In this document: in pieces, positions 1-9,609 of the stretch | Numbering within the stretch: position 1 is the stretch's first letter | Layout of the letters: the number at the start of each line of letters is the position of its first letter | Assembly: GCA_964609215.1 (NCBI GenBank) | Contig: CAZSQZ010000001.1 | Coordinates: 62,001 to 126,000, forward strand | DNA length: 64,000 nt | DNA from: JABDKJ01 sp964609215 | Lineage (GTDB): Bacteria; Bacteroidota; Bacteroidia; Flavobacteriales_D; JABDKJ01 | Direction: 5' to 3' | Position numbers and translations under genes: made by a program | Notes under the pieces: generated by a model | The model's input: only the letters and a program-made list of their open reading frames with translations | Databases searched by the model: none | What the model was told of the DNA's origin: nothing

Positions 1-100
1 ATAATAAGGTACAGTCTATTATTTAAGTCGCTTTTATTACCAACAGCAATGTGTGGAACAAGCTAAAACTAAATAACGCAGAGGTATGTCGGATGAAACA

Positions 101-352
101 TTAAGATTCGAAAATTTCGAATTCAAATTTTTCCATTATTTGGTTTGCTAAAAGTTTTTTACAAGCATCATTGACTTTTGTGTTTGCATCGTCTTTAGAG
201 TCAGCTTCAACATGCAGCGTAATATGTTTCCCTATTCTCACATTGGTAATTTCGCTCAATCCTAAGTTTCCCATAGAAGCTGTTACCGCTTTTCCTTGAG
301 GATCTAACAGATTGTCTTGGGGCATTACGTCTATTTCCGCTCTAAATTTCAT
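101..352 (-). CDS. purS: Phosphoribosylformylglycinamidine synthase subunit PurS
   Basis: This 83-residue protein has the length and sequence pattern of PurS, the small dimeric subunit that bridges PurQ and PurL in the three-subunit FGAM synthase of purine biosynthesis. Visible family features are the N-terminal beta strand with MPQDNLLDPQGKAV, the following helix ending in GLSEITNVRIGK, and the Asp/Ala-rich second helix leading to KLLANQIMEKFEFEI. A free-standing PurS implies that this organism uses separate PurQ and PurL rather than the single long enzyme. Its ATG overlaps the TGA of the upstream pssA gene (ATGA), so the two are probably translationally coupled. The first 100 bases of the window, downstream of it, show no gene. 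Confidence 0.9.
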   Translation of the reverse strand: MKFRAEIDVMPQDNLLDPQGKAVTASMGNLGLSEITNVRIGKHITLHVEADSKDDANTKVNDACKKLLANQIMEKFEFEIFES

Positions 353-1089
353 TTCACTAAATTTTTAATAATGGATAAAATGATGTACAAAACTACAATT
401 AAAGGTAATGCTAACCACTTTAAAAATACCAACAATATTAAGCTGGATGTTAACAGGAGATATTTCCAAATATTCTCCTTAAGACCAAAGTTTTTAAACT
501 TAAGACCAAAAATGGGAATATTGGAAATCATTAAAAACGCAAATAAGAGTGCCAGGACTTTTAAAATAATCGTGTTCTTTTCAAGATTTTCGAAAAGAGA
601 ATATGATTGCCCTAAATAATATGCCCCAAAAAGGCCTGTCCAAAAAATGGCATTTGCTGGAGTGGGTAATCCCTTAAAATCTTCAGATTGATCTGTAGCG
701 ATATTGAATTTCGCTAATCGATAAGCAGCGCCTAATGCCAAACTCAATACTAAGATGTTCGAGAATGAAGCCAGATTAAAGACGCCTTGCTCTTCATCTA
801 AAAAAACAAAATTCCAAGTTGGACCAAAATCTGAAATCATTTTTAAGGCCATTAATGCTGGAACTACACCGAAAGTGACCATGTCTGCTAGAGAGTCTAG
901 TTGCTTACCCATTTCGCCTTGAACTTTTAGCATTCGAGCAAGCATTCCATCGAAAAAATCTAAAAGCGCGCCACCTAACACAAAATAGACCGCTAATTCC
1001 GGAGCTTCAGTAATAAAACATATAGCCAGAACACCGCATAGCAGATTTCCGAGAGTAAAGGCATTAGGAATAAAAGACAGACCTTTCAT
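349..1089 (-). CDS. pssA: CDP-diacylglycerol--serine O-phosphatidyltransferase
   Basis: A multi-pass inner-membrane enzyme that makes phosphatidylserine, the precursor of phosphatidylethanolamine. The CDP-alcohol phosphatidyltransferase signature D-x2-D-G-x2-A-R-x8-G-x3-D-x3-D is intact: D44, D47, G48, A51, R52, G61, D65, D69. About seven hydrophobic segments follow along the 246 residues, the usual size for the Bacteroidota enzyme. It starts at an ATG and ends by overlapping the start of purS by four bases, so the two form an operon reading away from the divergent T9SS pair at 1208. Confidence 0.93.
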   Translation of the reverse strand: MKGLSFIPNAFTLGNLLCGVLAICFITEAPELAVYFVLGGALLDFFDGMLARMLKVQGEMGKQLDSLADMVTFGVVPALMALKMISDFGPTWNFVFLDEEQGVFNLASFSNILVLSLALGAAYRLAKFNIATDQSEDFKGLPTPANAIFWTGLFGAYYLGQSYSLFENLEKNTIILKVLALLFAFLMISNIPIFGLKFKNFGLKENIWKYLLLTSSLILLVFLKWLALPLIVVLYIILSIIKNLVK

Positions 1090-1207
1090 TAGCTGCTAAA
1101 ATAAAAATAGCTGTACAATATTTACTATAAATAAGAAGTTAATACAAAGTTCAATTCGAAACAAATATTCGAAGAACGAGTACTAATTTTAACTATCTTT
1201 ATTGTAG

Positions 1208-2275
1208 ATGCAGAAGTTCAACATAATAATCATTTGCTTCTTTTTAGTTGCAAGTAGTTCCATTTTTGGTCAGGCCCCTAAATACAGTAATGAATTTCTA
1301 AGTATTGGGGTAGGTGCTCGTGCTTTAGGAATGTCTAATTCTTTTGTAAGTACTGTAGATGATGTCAGCTCTGGCTATTGGAATCCGGCAGGTCTTTTAG
1401 GAATTAAAAGTGATTTTCAGGTAGGAGCAATGCACGCAGAATATTTTGCCGGAATTGCTAAATACGATTACGCAGCCATTGCAAAACCTATTGATTCAAT
1501 TCAAGCTTTTGGTATTTCATTTATTCGTTTTGGAGTAGATGACATTCCAAATACTACAGAATTAATTGATGCCAATGGCAATATTGATTACGATAGAATT
1601 ACAACCTTTTCTGCTGCAGATTATGCCTTCATTTTCTCTTATGCTCGAAAAGTTAAAAAATTGGATGTCGGAGCTAATTTCAAAATCATTCATAGAAAAG
1701 TAGGTGATTTTGGAAAATCTTGGGGCTTTGGTCTTGATGGAGGATTAAAATACAAAGCTGGAAAATGGGACTTAGGATTGATGGCAAGGGATGTGACCAG
1801 CACATTTAATGCATGGTCCTTTGAATTGGATCAAAGTATTATTGATGCTTTCATCTTAACGAATAATGAAATCCCAGAAAATAGCGTTGAGATTACTCTT
1901 CCACGTCTAATTCTAGGTGTATCCAGAGATTTTGCTCTGAACGATTATTTATCGTTAAGGCCAGAATTTAACGTTGATCTAACAACGGATGGAAGACGAA
2001 ATGTTTTGATTAAAACTGATCTCATTTCTCTAGACCCTCATATGGGCGCTGAATTGAATTTCAAAAACACGCTTTTCCTAAGAACGGGAATTGGAAATAT
2101 TCAGCAGATCAACGAGATTAATGGAGAAACCAGCACTACTTTTCAACCTAATTTCGGTTTGGGCGTAAAACTAAATAGGCTATCACTAGATTATGCCTTA
2201 ACAGATATCGGAGATCAATCTGTTGCGCTTTATTCGAATGTATTCTCTTTAAAGGTGGATATATTCAAAAATTAG
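1208..2275 (+). CDS. PorV/PorQ-family outer-membrane protein (T9SS-associated)
   Basis: A 355-residue protein with a signal peptide (hydrophobic residues 4-20, cleavage likely after FGQ) followed by the family hallmark near the mature N-terminus: FLSIGVGARALGMSNSFV and DDVSSGYWNPAGL. This pattern is typical of PorV/PorQ (UPF0164-like, FadL-type) beta barrels; the rest is alternating beta-strand sequence ending in a strand. PorV shuttles cargo from the T9SS translocon to the sortase PorU. The stop lies three bases before the start of the PorU2-like gene, so the two are co-transcribed, suggesting a dedicated barrel/sortase pair. Whether it is the true PorV or a paralogue cannot be told from this window. 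Confidence 0.8.
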   Translation: MQKFNIIIICFFLVASSSIFGQAPKYSNEFLSIGVGARALGMSNSFVSTVDDVSSGYWNPAGLLGIKSDFQVGAMHAEYFAGIAKYDYAAIAKPIDSIQAFGISFIRFGVDDIPNTTELIDANGNIDYDRITTFSAADYAFIFSYARKVKKLDVGANFKIIHRKVGDFGKSWGFGLDGGLKYKAGKWDLGLMARDVTSTFNAWSFELDQSIIDAFILTNNEIPENSVEITLPRLILGVSRDFALNDYLSLRPEFNVDLTTDGRRNVLIKTDLISLDPHMGAELNFKNTLFLRTGIGNIQQINEINGETSTTFQPNFGLGVKLNRLSLDYALTDIGDQSVALYSNVFSLKVDIFKN

Positions 2276-2278
2276 AAC

Positions 2279-5200
2279 ATGAAAAAAATAGTGTCCATAT
2301 TATTCCTGATTGCAAGCATTCAGTCTTTCGCTCAGCCATACGGAAATGAATGGATAGATTACAACCAAGTTTATTACGAATTTAAAATTGCAGAGGATGG
2401 TGTTTACCGAATAAATACAAGTACTCTGCAAAATGCTGGAATTGGATCTATTGATCCAAGAAATATTCAAATTTTCGCCAAGGAGCAAGAGATTCCACTT
2501 TACATTAATGGAGAGGCAGATGGAAGCCTAGATATTGGAGATTATATCGAATTCTACGCTCAAGGAAATGATGGTTGGATAGAGGCAGATCTATATGGAG
2601 GAACCGAGTTTCAGAATAATCCATACTATAGTCTTTACAATGATACTTTAGTATATTTCCTTACATGGAACTCAAGTATAGACAATTTGCGTTTTCAAGA
2701 AGAGACCAATGTTGATTTTGATGCTTTTGCTCCTCAAACACATATTTTAAAGTATTCCAGAACACAGTACGTCAATAATTATTACGAGGGTGAACTGGAT
2801 TTTGCCAATACATCGCTTACAGAATATTCAAGTGGTGAAGGTTGGTCTGGAAATCGTTTTGGAAAAGGAGGAAATACCATTTTCAATGCTACCGTTCCTA
2901 CACCTAATGCAGTTAGTGGAGGTGGGGCGCCCAATGCAATTGTTCGTTCATCTTCGGCCAGTCATTCTAATGCTCAAAGTAGTGGTCCCAATCATAACAT
3001 AAGTGTGAAATATGGGAATACCACGGTAGAGACACTGAACTTTAGTGGTTATAGAATGAATAATGTGGATTTTACCATGCCAGCTAATGAACTGAGTGCT
3101 TCAACTGTAATCACTCATGAAGTAGATGCAAACGCAACTGATGCGGCTACGGATTTTCACAGTGTGAATTATGTGGAAATCACTTATGCGCATTCTATGG
3201 ATTTCTTGGGCGAAAGTTATTATGAATTTATAAGTCCATACAATTCATTTACCGGTTCCAGTAGATTTGATATTGAAAATTTCAATGCTAATGAGCCATT
3301 GCTTTATGTGGTTTCGGAAAGCCCCAGAAGAATCCCAGCCATTTTAAATAATGGTGTTGTTCAAGCAATTATTCCCAATGAAATAAATCCGCAAACTTTA
3401 TCTCAGTGCGTGTTGTTAGATGCCTCGGAAGTCAATGAGATTAACCAATTGGAAAAGGTAAGTGCTAGTGGATTTTTTACCAATTTCGTTGCTACACCAC
3501 TAGACTCTGCTTTTATTATAATAAGTCATTCTTCTTTGATGAATGCAGCACAAAGTTATGCTGGTTATAGGCAATCTCAAGGAATGGACGTTTTGTTGGT
3601 TGATGCGGATGACCTTTATAAACAATACGGTGGAGGTATAGAAAAATGCCCAATTGCATTCAGAAGATTTTCAGATGAATTAATTGATACATGGACTAGC
3701 AAGCCCTCTCATTTATTTCTTCTCGGAAAATCTATTCGGCAAGCTAGAGAGGCTACATTGGGCGCGAGAAAAGATCCGGTTCAATTTCATAAAAATTTAG
3801 TGCCTTGTCTAGGAAACCCATGTAGTGATGTTTCATTAACCGGAGGTCTAAATGCCTCTATATTGGAACCTACCATTGCTACTGGAAGATTAGCTGCTGC
3901 TAGTAGTGATCAAGTCTTTGCTTATTTGGATAAAGTCGTAAAGTTTGAGCAACAGCCCAGCGCTATTTGGAAAAAGAATTTTCTTCATTTTGGAGGTGGA
4001 AGTAATCTTGCAGAACAATTTCAATTCAGAAACTTTTTAGAAAATTTTGGGCAAACAGCTGCAGATACTTGTTGGGGAGCTCAATCTTTTGGTTTTTATA
4101 AAGATTCATCGCTTCCTATTTCCGTAAATACTAACGACTCTATATCTCAGCTCATCGCAGATGGAGTTTCAATCATGACCTTTTTTGGACATGCATTTGC
4201 TGGCGGATTTGATCAAAATATAGAAAATCCGGCAAACCTGGAATGGAATGATAAGTTTCCTTTGGTTATTGGAAACTCTTGTTTTACCGGAGATATTCAT
4301 CAACCTGGATCTCCAAGTACGAGCGAAGAATTTGTTTTATTAGAAAATAAAGGAGCTATAGGATTTTTATCTTCTGTGAAACTGGGATACTCTGGCAATC
4401 TAGCAACTTATACAGGTGAGTTGTACCGTCAAATGGCATTCAAAAATTATACTAAAAGTATAGGCCAACAAATCACAGAAACCATTAAAGAAATTCAGGG
4501 TAATGGGGAAAGTTTCCTGATAAAAAATGTAACGCAAAGCATGACTTTGCAAGGCGATCCTTCATTGGTTATAAACACTGTCCCAAAACCGGATTTACAG
4601 ATTAATTTAGATCAAATATTTTTTGACCCTCCACTGGTAACATTACAAACGGATTCATTTGATGTAAAAGTGGTCATTAATAATATTGGAAAAACAACGA
4701 ATAAAAATTTCATTGTAGAACTGAACAGATATTTACCTGGTTCAACTCAATTTCAAAGTTTTTCTCAAGAGGTAAATGGTTTGTTTTATTCTGACACAAT
4801 TACATTCAGGTTAGATGTTGATCAAGCTAACGGAATTGGCTTGAATAGTTTTGATTGCTTTGTTGATCTACCCAGTGATAATATTGATGAAATGGATAAC
4901 CTCAACAATAACACAGTTGTGGGTAAAACAGTAAATATTACTTCTGGTGGGATCATACCTATTTACCCATACGATTATGCGGTCTATCCAAACAATACGG
5001 TAACACTAAAAGCAAGTACCGGTGATGTTTTTGCGGAAAACAAGTTTTATAGATTTGAATTAGATACTATTGACAGCTTCAATAGTCCGTTAATGCTTTC
5101 CAGCACACAAAACCATGTAGGTGGTGTAGTTAATTGGTCTCCACCTATTACGCTAAGTGACAGTACTGTTTACTTTTGGCGTATTGGTGAACTGGAAGAT

Positions 5201-7300
5201 GGTGTTATTGAAAATTGGCAAGAAAGTAGCTTCCAATATATAGAAGGACAAGAAGGATGGGCTCAAGCTCATTTTAAACAATTTAAAAATGATCGTTTTA
5301 ACCTGATCAATTTCAATGTCCAGGATGAGGAATTTGACTTCTTTAATGGAACCAGAACTTTAAGTTGTAATGTTCTAGGAAATACTATTGACTTAGCTAA
5401 TGGTTATTCTATAGATGGAGAAGTTCAGGAATATGCACTTTGTTTTCCTTCACCTGCTCTGGCAGTTGCTGTTATAGATCCACAGTCATTAGAGCCCTGG
5501 GAAACAGCTACACATTCTTTTGGCAACTTCAATACGTATGATGTTGAAACAGGAACTGGTTTCTGTAGAAATAGATCTGAGCTCTATTTCTTATTTAGAC
5601 AGCACAGTATGACGCAAATGGCTGGCTTGAGAGATATGCTGGAAGACGCGGTTCCAGATGGTCATTATATTCTAATTTATACGAATAGATATATGAGCCA
5701 ACACGATTGGGATAATAATGCTCCATTCATTTACAATACGTTTAATGACTTAGGAATGAATTCCATTACGGCTAGTCAAGATTCTGTTCCTTTCGCTTTC
5801 TTTGTTCAAAAGGGAGTTCCGGGTTCACAGATTATTGAACTGGGGACGGAGATCAACTCTATTCTAAATTTGAATGCACCATTGGAAATTTCAGGGAATT
5901 TTGGAAACATCACTTCTGTTAATGCTGGACAAAGTCCAAATTGGCAAAGTCTGCATTGGATTAGTCAAGCTCAGGAAGCAATGAGTGAAGACATTTTTGA
6001 GCTGGAGCTCTATGGAGTAAGACCAGACGGTACTCAAGAACTTTTGAATAGTTATAATGAACTTTCAGGTCAGGATTTAAGCATAAACTCTCTTCTTAGT
6101 TCCGAGTATCAAAATGCTTATCTCAAAACCAATTTAAGCGATGAAACGAATCTTACTCCTGCGCAATTAAAAAGATGGCATTTAATCTATGAAAGCGCAC
6201 CCGAGGCAGCTATAAATCCTTCCATTGCATTTGATTTTAATGGAACTGAATTGGAAGAAGGACAAACACTCACTTTTTACACGGCTATTGAGAATATAAG
6301 CGATAAAGACATGGATAGTCTTTTGGTGAATTATTGGGTTCAAGATCAATCCGGTCAAAACCATATTATTCCTTATGAGAGACAAGCTCCGTTATTGGCA
6401 GGAGATGTTTTGATTGATACTATTTCATTCAACACTTTTGGTTTTCCCGGAAATAATATTTTTTGGGTAGAGGTAAACCCAAGAGTAAATGGTGTCCATG
6501 ACCAATTAGAGCAGCATCATTTCAATAACATCGCACAGATAGAATTTAAGGTTGGGGAGGATAATATCAACCCACTTCTAGATGTCACTTTTGACGGTTT
6601 GCACATCTTGGATGGAGAAATTGTATCTCCTTCACCGGATATTCACATTCGCTTAAATGATGAGAATCCTTATCTTCTAATGAATGAGGAAAGTGACACT
6701 TCATTTTTCTCCGTATTTCTCACACCTCAAGGTAATGGAGAGCCTATTCCAATTAATTTCAGAAATGGATTTGGAGAAGAAATCATGCAATTTATTCCAG
6801 CCAGCTCTAGTGATAATGTTGCTAGTATCTATTTCCAACCCAGGGGATTGGAAGATGGAATTTATTCGCTAATCGTTATTGCTGCAGATAAATCTGGCAA
6901 TGAAAGTGGTGATGTTAATTACAAAATAAATTTTGAGGTTATTAATGAATCTTCCATTACTGAAGTTCTAAATTATCCAAATCCTTTCAGTACACGAACA
7001 CACTTTGTCTTTACACTTACTGGTTCTGAAATTCCAGATTATTTTAAGATTGAAATAATGACAGTGACAGGTGTTGTAGTAAAGGAAATATTTAAAGAGG
7101 ATTTGGGCGACTTACGTATAGGTAGAAATCTTACAGACTACTATTGGGATGGGACTGATAATTTTGGTGATCGATTGGCCAATGGAGTCTACTTATACCG
7201 TGTAATCACACGAAACAATGGCAGTGATGTAAACAAGAATATCAATTCTGCCAGCCAATATTTTACCAATGACTTTGGTAAGATGTATTTGATACGGTAG
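2279..7300 (+). CDS. porU2: T9SS sortase PorU2-like, C25 (gingipain-family) peptidase
   Basis: A 1673-residue secreted protein with a signal peptide (residues 1-19). Residues about 400-770 form a gingipain-type C25 peptidase domain: the catalytic histidine is H638 in FFGHAFAGG and the nucleophile C668 in GNSCFTGD, 30 residues apart as in gingipains. Beta-sandwich domains follow (CARDB-like near 790-890), and the C-terminus, from LNYPNPFST to NGVYLYRV, is a FlgD/T9SS-like sorting domain. PorU-type sortases remove the C-terminal signal of T9SS cargo at the cell surface. It follows a PorV/Q-family gene by three bases. It is longer than classical PorU, matching the PorU2 variety. It might instead be a surface C25 protease, but the context favours PorU2. 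Confidence 0.82.
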   Translation: MKKIVSILFLIASIQSFAQPYGNEWIDYNQVYYEFKIAEDGVYRINTSTLQNAGIGSIDPRNIQIFAKEQEIPLYINGEADGSLDIGDYIEFYAQGNDGWIEADLYGGTEFQNNPYYSLYNDTLVYFLTWNSSIDNLRFQEETNVDFDAFAPQTHILKYSRTQYVNNYYEGELDFANTSLTEYSSGEGWSGNRFGKGGNTIFNATVPTPNAVSGGGAPNAIVRSSSASHSNAQSSGPNHNISVKYGNTTVETLNFSGYRMNNVDFTMPANELSASTVITHEVDANATDAATDFHSVNYVEITYAHSMDFLGESYYEFISPYNSFTGSSRFDIENFNANEPLLYVVSESPRRIPAILNNGVVQAIIPNEINPQTLSQCVLLDASEVNEINQLEKVSASGFFTNFVATPLDSAFIIISHSSLMNAAQSYAGYRQSQGMDVLLVDADDLYKQYGGGIEKCPIAFRRFSDELIDTWTSKPSHLFLLGKSIRQAREATLGARKDPVQFHKNLVPCLGNPCSDVSLTGGLNASILEPTIATGRLAAASSDQVFAYLDKVVKFEQQPSAIWKKNFLHFGGGSNLAEQFQFRNFLENFGQTAADTCWGAQSFGFYKDSSLPISVNTNDSISQLIADGVSIMTFFGHAFAGGFDQNIENPANLEWNDKFPLVIGNSCFTGDIHQPGSPSTSEEFVLLENKGAIGFLSSVKLGYSGNLATYTGELYRQMAFKNYTKSIGQQITETIKEIQGNGESFLIKNVTQSMTLQGDPSLVINTVPKPDLQINLDQIFFDPPLVTLQTDSFDVKVVINNIGKTTNKNFIVELNRYLPGSTQFQSFSQEVNGLFYSDTITFRLDVDQANGIGLNSFDCFVDLPSDNIDEMDNLNNNTVVGKTVNITSGGIIPIYPYDYAVYPNNTVTLKASTGDVFAENKFYRFELDTIDSFNSPLMLSSTQNHVGGVVNWSPPITLSDSTVYFWRIGELEDGVIENWQESSFQYIEGQEGWAQAHFKQFKNDRFNLINFNVQDEEFDFFNGTRTLSCNVLGNTIDLANGYSIDGEVQEYALCFPSPALAVAVIDPQSLEPWETATHSFGNFNTYDVETGTGFCRNRSELYFLFRQHSMTQMAGLRDMLEDAVPDGHYILIYTNRYMSQHDWDNNAPFIYNTFNDLGMNSITASQDSVPFAFFVQKGVPGSQIIELGTEINSILNLNAPLEISGNFGNITSVNAGQSPNWQSLHWISQAQEAMSEDIFELELYGVRPDGTQELLNSYNELSGQDLSINSLLSSEYQNAYLKTNLSDETNLTPAQLKRWHLIYESAPEAAINPSIAFDFNGTELEEGQTLTFYTAIENISDKDMDSLLVNYWVQDQSGQNHIIPYERQAPLLAGDVLIDTISFNTFGFPGNNIFWVEVNPRVNGVHDQLEQHHFNNIAQIEFKVGEDNINPLLDVTFDGLHILDGEIVSPSPDIHIRLNDENPYLLMNEESDTSFFSVFLTPQGNGEPIPINFRNGFGEEIMQFIPASSSDNVASIYFQPRGLEDGIYSLIVIAADKSGNESGDVNYKINFEVINESSITEVLNYPNPFSTRTHFVFTLTGSEIPDYFKIEIMTVTGVVVKEIFKEDLGDLRIGRNLTDYYWDGTDNFGDRLANGVYLYRVITRNNGSDVNKNINSASQYFTNDFGKMYLIR

Positions 7301-7303
7301 GTG

Positions 7304-7550
7304 CCAGCCTCACTTCGACTTCGCTCAGCGCAAGTTGGCTGGGAGTTAATAAAGTTTATTGGTTAATAAGTGAGTGCCCATTTATTCTTATTCTTTCCTG
7401 TTTCGCTGGTGCGAAAATTTTAGTTCTGTTTTAAATCAGTATCCAGTGTTAGCCGCGCTTCGCTCAGTGTGAGTTGGCGGGAGTTTATTGATTAATAAGT
7501 AAGTGTATATACCATTTAATCTGTACTGCTTTCACTGATGTGAAAATTTC
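7304..7550. repeat. Two degenerate copies of an extragenic palindromic repeat
   Basis: The 374-base gap between porU2 and the arginase gene holds no credible gene but contains two related units, about 7319-7421 and 7458-7550. Both begin CTTCGCTCAG, continue with a G/A-variant of AGTTGGC.GGGAGTT, then (T)TGRTTAATAAGTRAGTG, and end with a CGCTGGTGCGAAAATTT versus CACTGATGTGAAAATTT segment. The first unit is flanked by complementary arms, CCAGCC at 7304 and GGCTGG at 7337, able to form a hairpin immediately after the porU2 stop. Compensatory-looking changes in the small stem (TTTCGC/GCGAAA against TTTCAC/GTGAAA) suggest a conserved fold. Similar extragenic repeats are common in Bacteroidota. Confidence 0.65.
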
Positions 7551-7649
7551 TTATTGAACTTACGCATAAATGAGTAATTGGATAATTTTGATAACAACTA
7601 AATATTTCTTGCAATATTCATTTCATTCTTTCTTTTCAATGCAATAAAA

Positions 7650-7657
7650 TATATTTG
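7650..7657 (+). promoter_or_regulatory. Bacteroidota-type -7 promoter box before the arginase gene
   Basis: TATATTTG is a perfect match to the TAnnTTTG -7 element used by the Bacteroidota primary sigma factor and ends 18 bases before the arginase ATG. A TTG at the expected -33 distance is not evident, so this is a candidate only; it would give a very short leader. Confidence 0.4.
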
Positions 7658-7674
7658 GAGCAAAAGAAAGAACA

Positions 7675-8625
7675 ATGTCAAAAATTCAATTGATTAATGT
7701 TCCCAATGAGTTAGGAGCTGGAACTCGAGGAGCTAGTTTAGGGTATAGGGCCTTGCAAATTGCCGCGCTGAACAAAAAGAGTTTATTTTTCAATCGTTTC
7801 GAAACTAAACAGGTAAAGGAATTTAATGAAGTACTTTTCTCTCCTTCTAAACATAGTAATGCCAAATATATAGATCAGATTAAAGGCCTTCATGAAGGAA
7901 TTGAAGAAGCAGTTAAAGGTACGATAGAAGATCAAAAATTTCCTTTAGTAATAGCAGGTGATCACTCTAATGCTGCTGGAACAATCAAAGGAATAAAACA
8001 ACAATACCCAGATAAAAGATTAGGAGTAATCTGGATAGATGCACATGCCGATTTGCATACTCCTTACACCACTCCTTCTGGAAATGTTCATGGAATGCCA
8101 TTGGGAATTTCACTTGGTTTAAAAGCTCCTCTTTCTCCTAGAAATGAATTATCTGAAGCAGAAGAAAGCCTATGGAATGAATTAATTGGTACAAGTCCTA
8201 ACATCGCTGCTGAAGATTTAGTATTTATAGGCTTAAGGGATACGGAAGAGGAAGAAGATGCACTCATAAAAACGCATAAAATCAAAAGCATTTCCGTTAC
8301 AGAAGTCAGGCTAAATGGTTTTGAAAGCACTTGTGAAAGCATTTTTAATCATCTCTCAGACATTGATCTTCTTTACATTTCTTTTGATGTAGACTCTATG
8401 GATTGCAATGCGGTCTCTTATGGAACAGGCACACCTGTTCCAGGTGGTTTTACCAAACAGGAAAGTGAGAAACTACTCGCTGGATTGGTAAAACATGAAA
8501 AACTTTGTTGTTTGGAAATTACCGAAATCAATCCTACCCTAGATGAAAAAGGAAATATGATGGCCGAAACGAGTTTGGAAATATTGGAGAAAACCTGCAC
8601 ACTGATTGAACAATTTCATGGCTAA
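7675..8625 (+). CDS. rocF: Arginase / ureohydrolase family enzyme
   Basis: A 316-residue binuclear manganese hydrolase of the arginase-agmatinase-formimidoylglutamase family. Metal-binding motifs are complete: GDHS (98-101), DAHAD (122-126) and FDVDSMD (D238, D240, D243). The 130s segment SGNVHGMPLG matches the arginase substrate loop. It most likely splits arginine into ornithine and urea, because the next gene, overlapping by eight bases, is a citrulline/arginine-type hydrolase. Formimidoylglutamase remains possible from motifs alone, but no histidine-degradation gene is nearby. Confidence 0.85.
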   Translation: MSKIQLINVPNELGAGTRGASLGYRALQIAALNKKSLFFNRFETKQVKEFNEVLFSPSKHSNAKYIDQIKGLHEGIEEAVKGTIEDQKFPLVIAGDHSNAAGTIKGIKQQYPDKRLGVIWIDAHADLHTPYTTPSGNVHGMPLGISLGLKAPLSPRNELSEAEESLWNELIGTSPNIAAEDLVFIGLRDTEEEEDALIKTHKIKSISVTEVRLNGFESTCESIFNHLSDIDLLYISFDVDSMDCNAVSYGTGTPVPGGFTKQESEKLLAGLVKHEKLCCLEITEINPTLDEKGNMMAETSLEILEKTCTLIEQFHG

Positions 8626-9562
8626 ACAAAGTACTTCCAATGTAGTCATGATTCGTCCTGCCGGATTTAGGATGAACGAGCAAACCGCAGTAAACAATTT
8701 TTACCAAAAAAATACCGAAGGTTTGAGTGCAGACGAAATAGAGGAAAAGGCTATTGAAGAATTTGATGCTTTTGTAGAACTTTTGGGTAATGAAGGTATT
8801 GATGTGTATGTTGTTCAAGACATGCAAGAACCGAGCACTCCAGATGCACTATTTCCTAATAACTGGATGAGTTTTCACGAGAATGGCAGAATAGCGTTAT
8901 ATCCTATGTTCGCAGAGAACCGAAGGCAAGAAAGGAGAATGGATATTTTCGATAACTTGAATGCCATCGGCTTTAAGCATAATAGTATCGTAGATTTTTC
9001 TGACAGTGAAGGAGAGGACAAATTCATGGAAGGAACAGGAAGTTTAGTTCTAGACCGAGAGAATAGAATAGCTTATGCTGCTCTTTCTCAAAGGACACAT
9101 CCGGAAATAGTTGACCGCGTTTGCGATGAAATGGGGTATAGAGCTGTAAAGTTTCACGCTTTGCAAACTGTCTCTGAAAAAAGAGAAGCTATTTACCACA
9201 CCAATGTTATGATGTGCGTTGGAAGTAAAGCTGCAATGGTCTGTTTAGATTGTATTGATGATCTTTCTGAAAGAGAAGATCTAAAGCAGAATATTGAGCA
9301 AAGTGGAAAAGAATTAATTGAATTGAGCGAAGCTCAAATCAATCAGTTTGCTGGAAATATGTTGGAACTAAAATCAAAAGATGGAAGAGATTTAGTGATC
9401 ATGTCCACCCAAGCTTTTAAGAGTTTAAATGAAGAGCAAATAAGATCAATAGAATCCTATGCTAGCATTGTGCATAGTCCCTTATATTTAATTGAGAATT
9501 TGGGCGGTGGAAGCGCAAGATGTATGATAGCTGAAAATTTCTTGCCTCTAGCAAATTCGTAA
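8618..9562 (+). CDS. ctlX: Citrulline utilization hydrolase CtlX (amidinotransferase fold)
   Basis: A 314-residue guanidine-modifying enzyme (arginine deiminase-related). Typical signatures are MIRPAGFRMNEQTAVNNFY near the N-terminus, ALFPNNWMSFH, FMEGTGSLVLDR, the catalytic-histidine region AIYHTNVMMCVG and the C-terminal GGGSARCMIAENFLP with nucleophile C302. CtlX hydrolyses citrulline to ornithine. I start it at the ATG at 8618, which overlaps the arginase stop by eight bases, rather than the in-frame TTG at 8606 that would add four residues inside arginase. The overlap indicates coupled translation and a shared arginine/citrulline-to-ornithine role. Confidence 0.88.
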   Translation: MAKQSTSNVVMIRPAGFRMNEQTAVNNFYQKNTEGLSADEIEEKAIEEFDAFVELLGNEGIDVYVVQDMQEPSTPDALFPNNWMSFHENGRIALYPMFAENRRQERRMDIFDNLNAIGFKHNSIVDFSDSEGEDKFMEGTGSLVLDRENRIAYAALSQRTHPEIVDRVCDEMGYRAVKFHALQTVSEKREAIYHTNVMMCVGSKAAMVCLDCIDDLSEREDLKQNIEQSGKELIELSEAQINQFAGNMLELKSKDGRDLVIMSTQAFKSLNEEQIRSIESYASIVHSPLYLIENLGGGSARCMIAENFLPLANS

Positions 9563-9609
9563 TTTTTTAGGATGGCATGCTATTTGGATTTATTCCAAAA
9601 AGCCGCCTT

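Noticed and set aside
317..619. Plus-strand reading frame opposite pssA
   Set aside because: It is the antisense shadow of a well-conserved enzyme gene and has no recognisable product.
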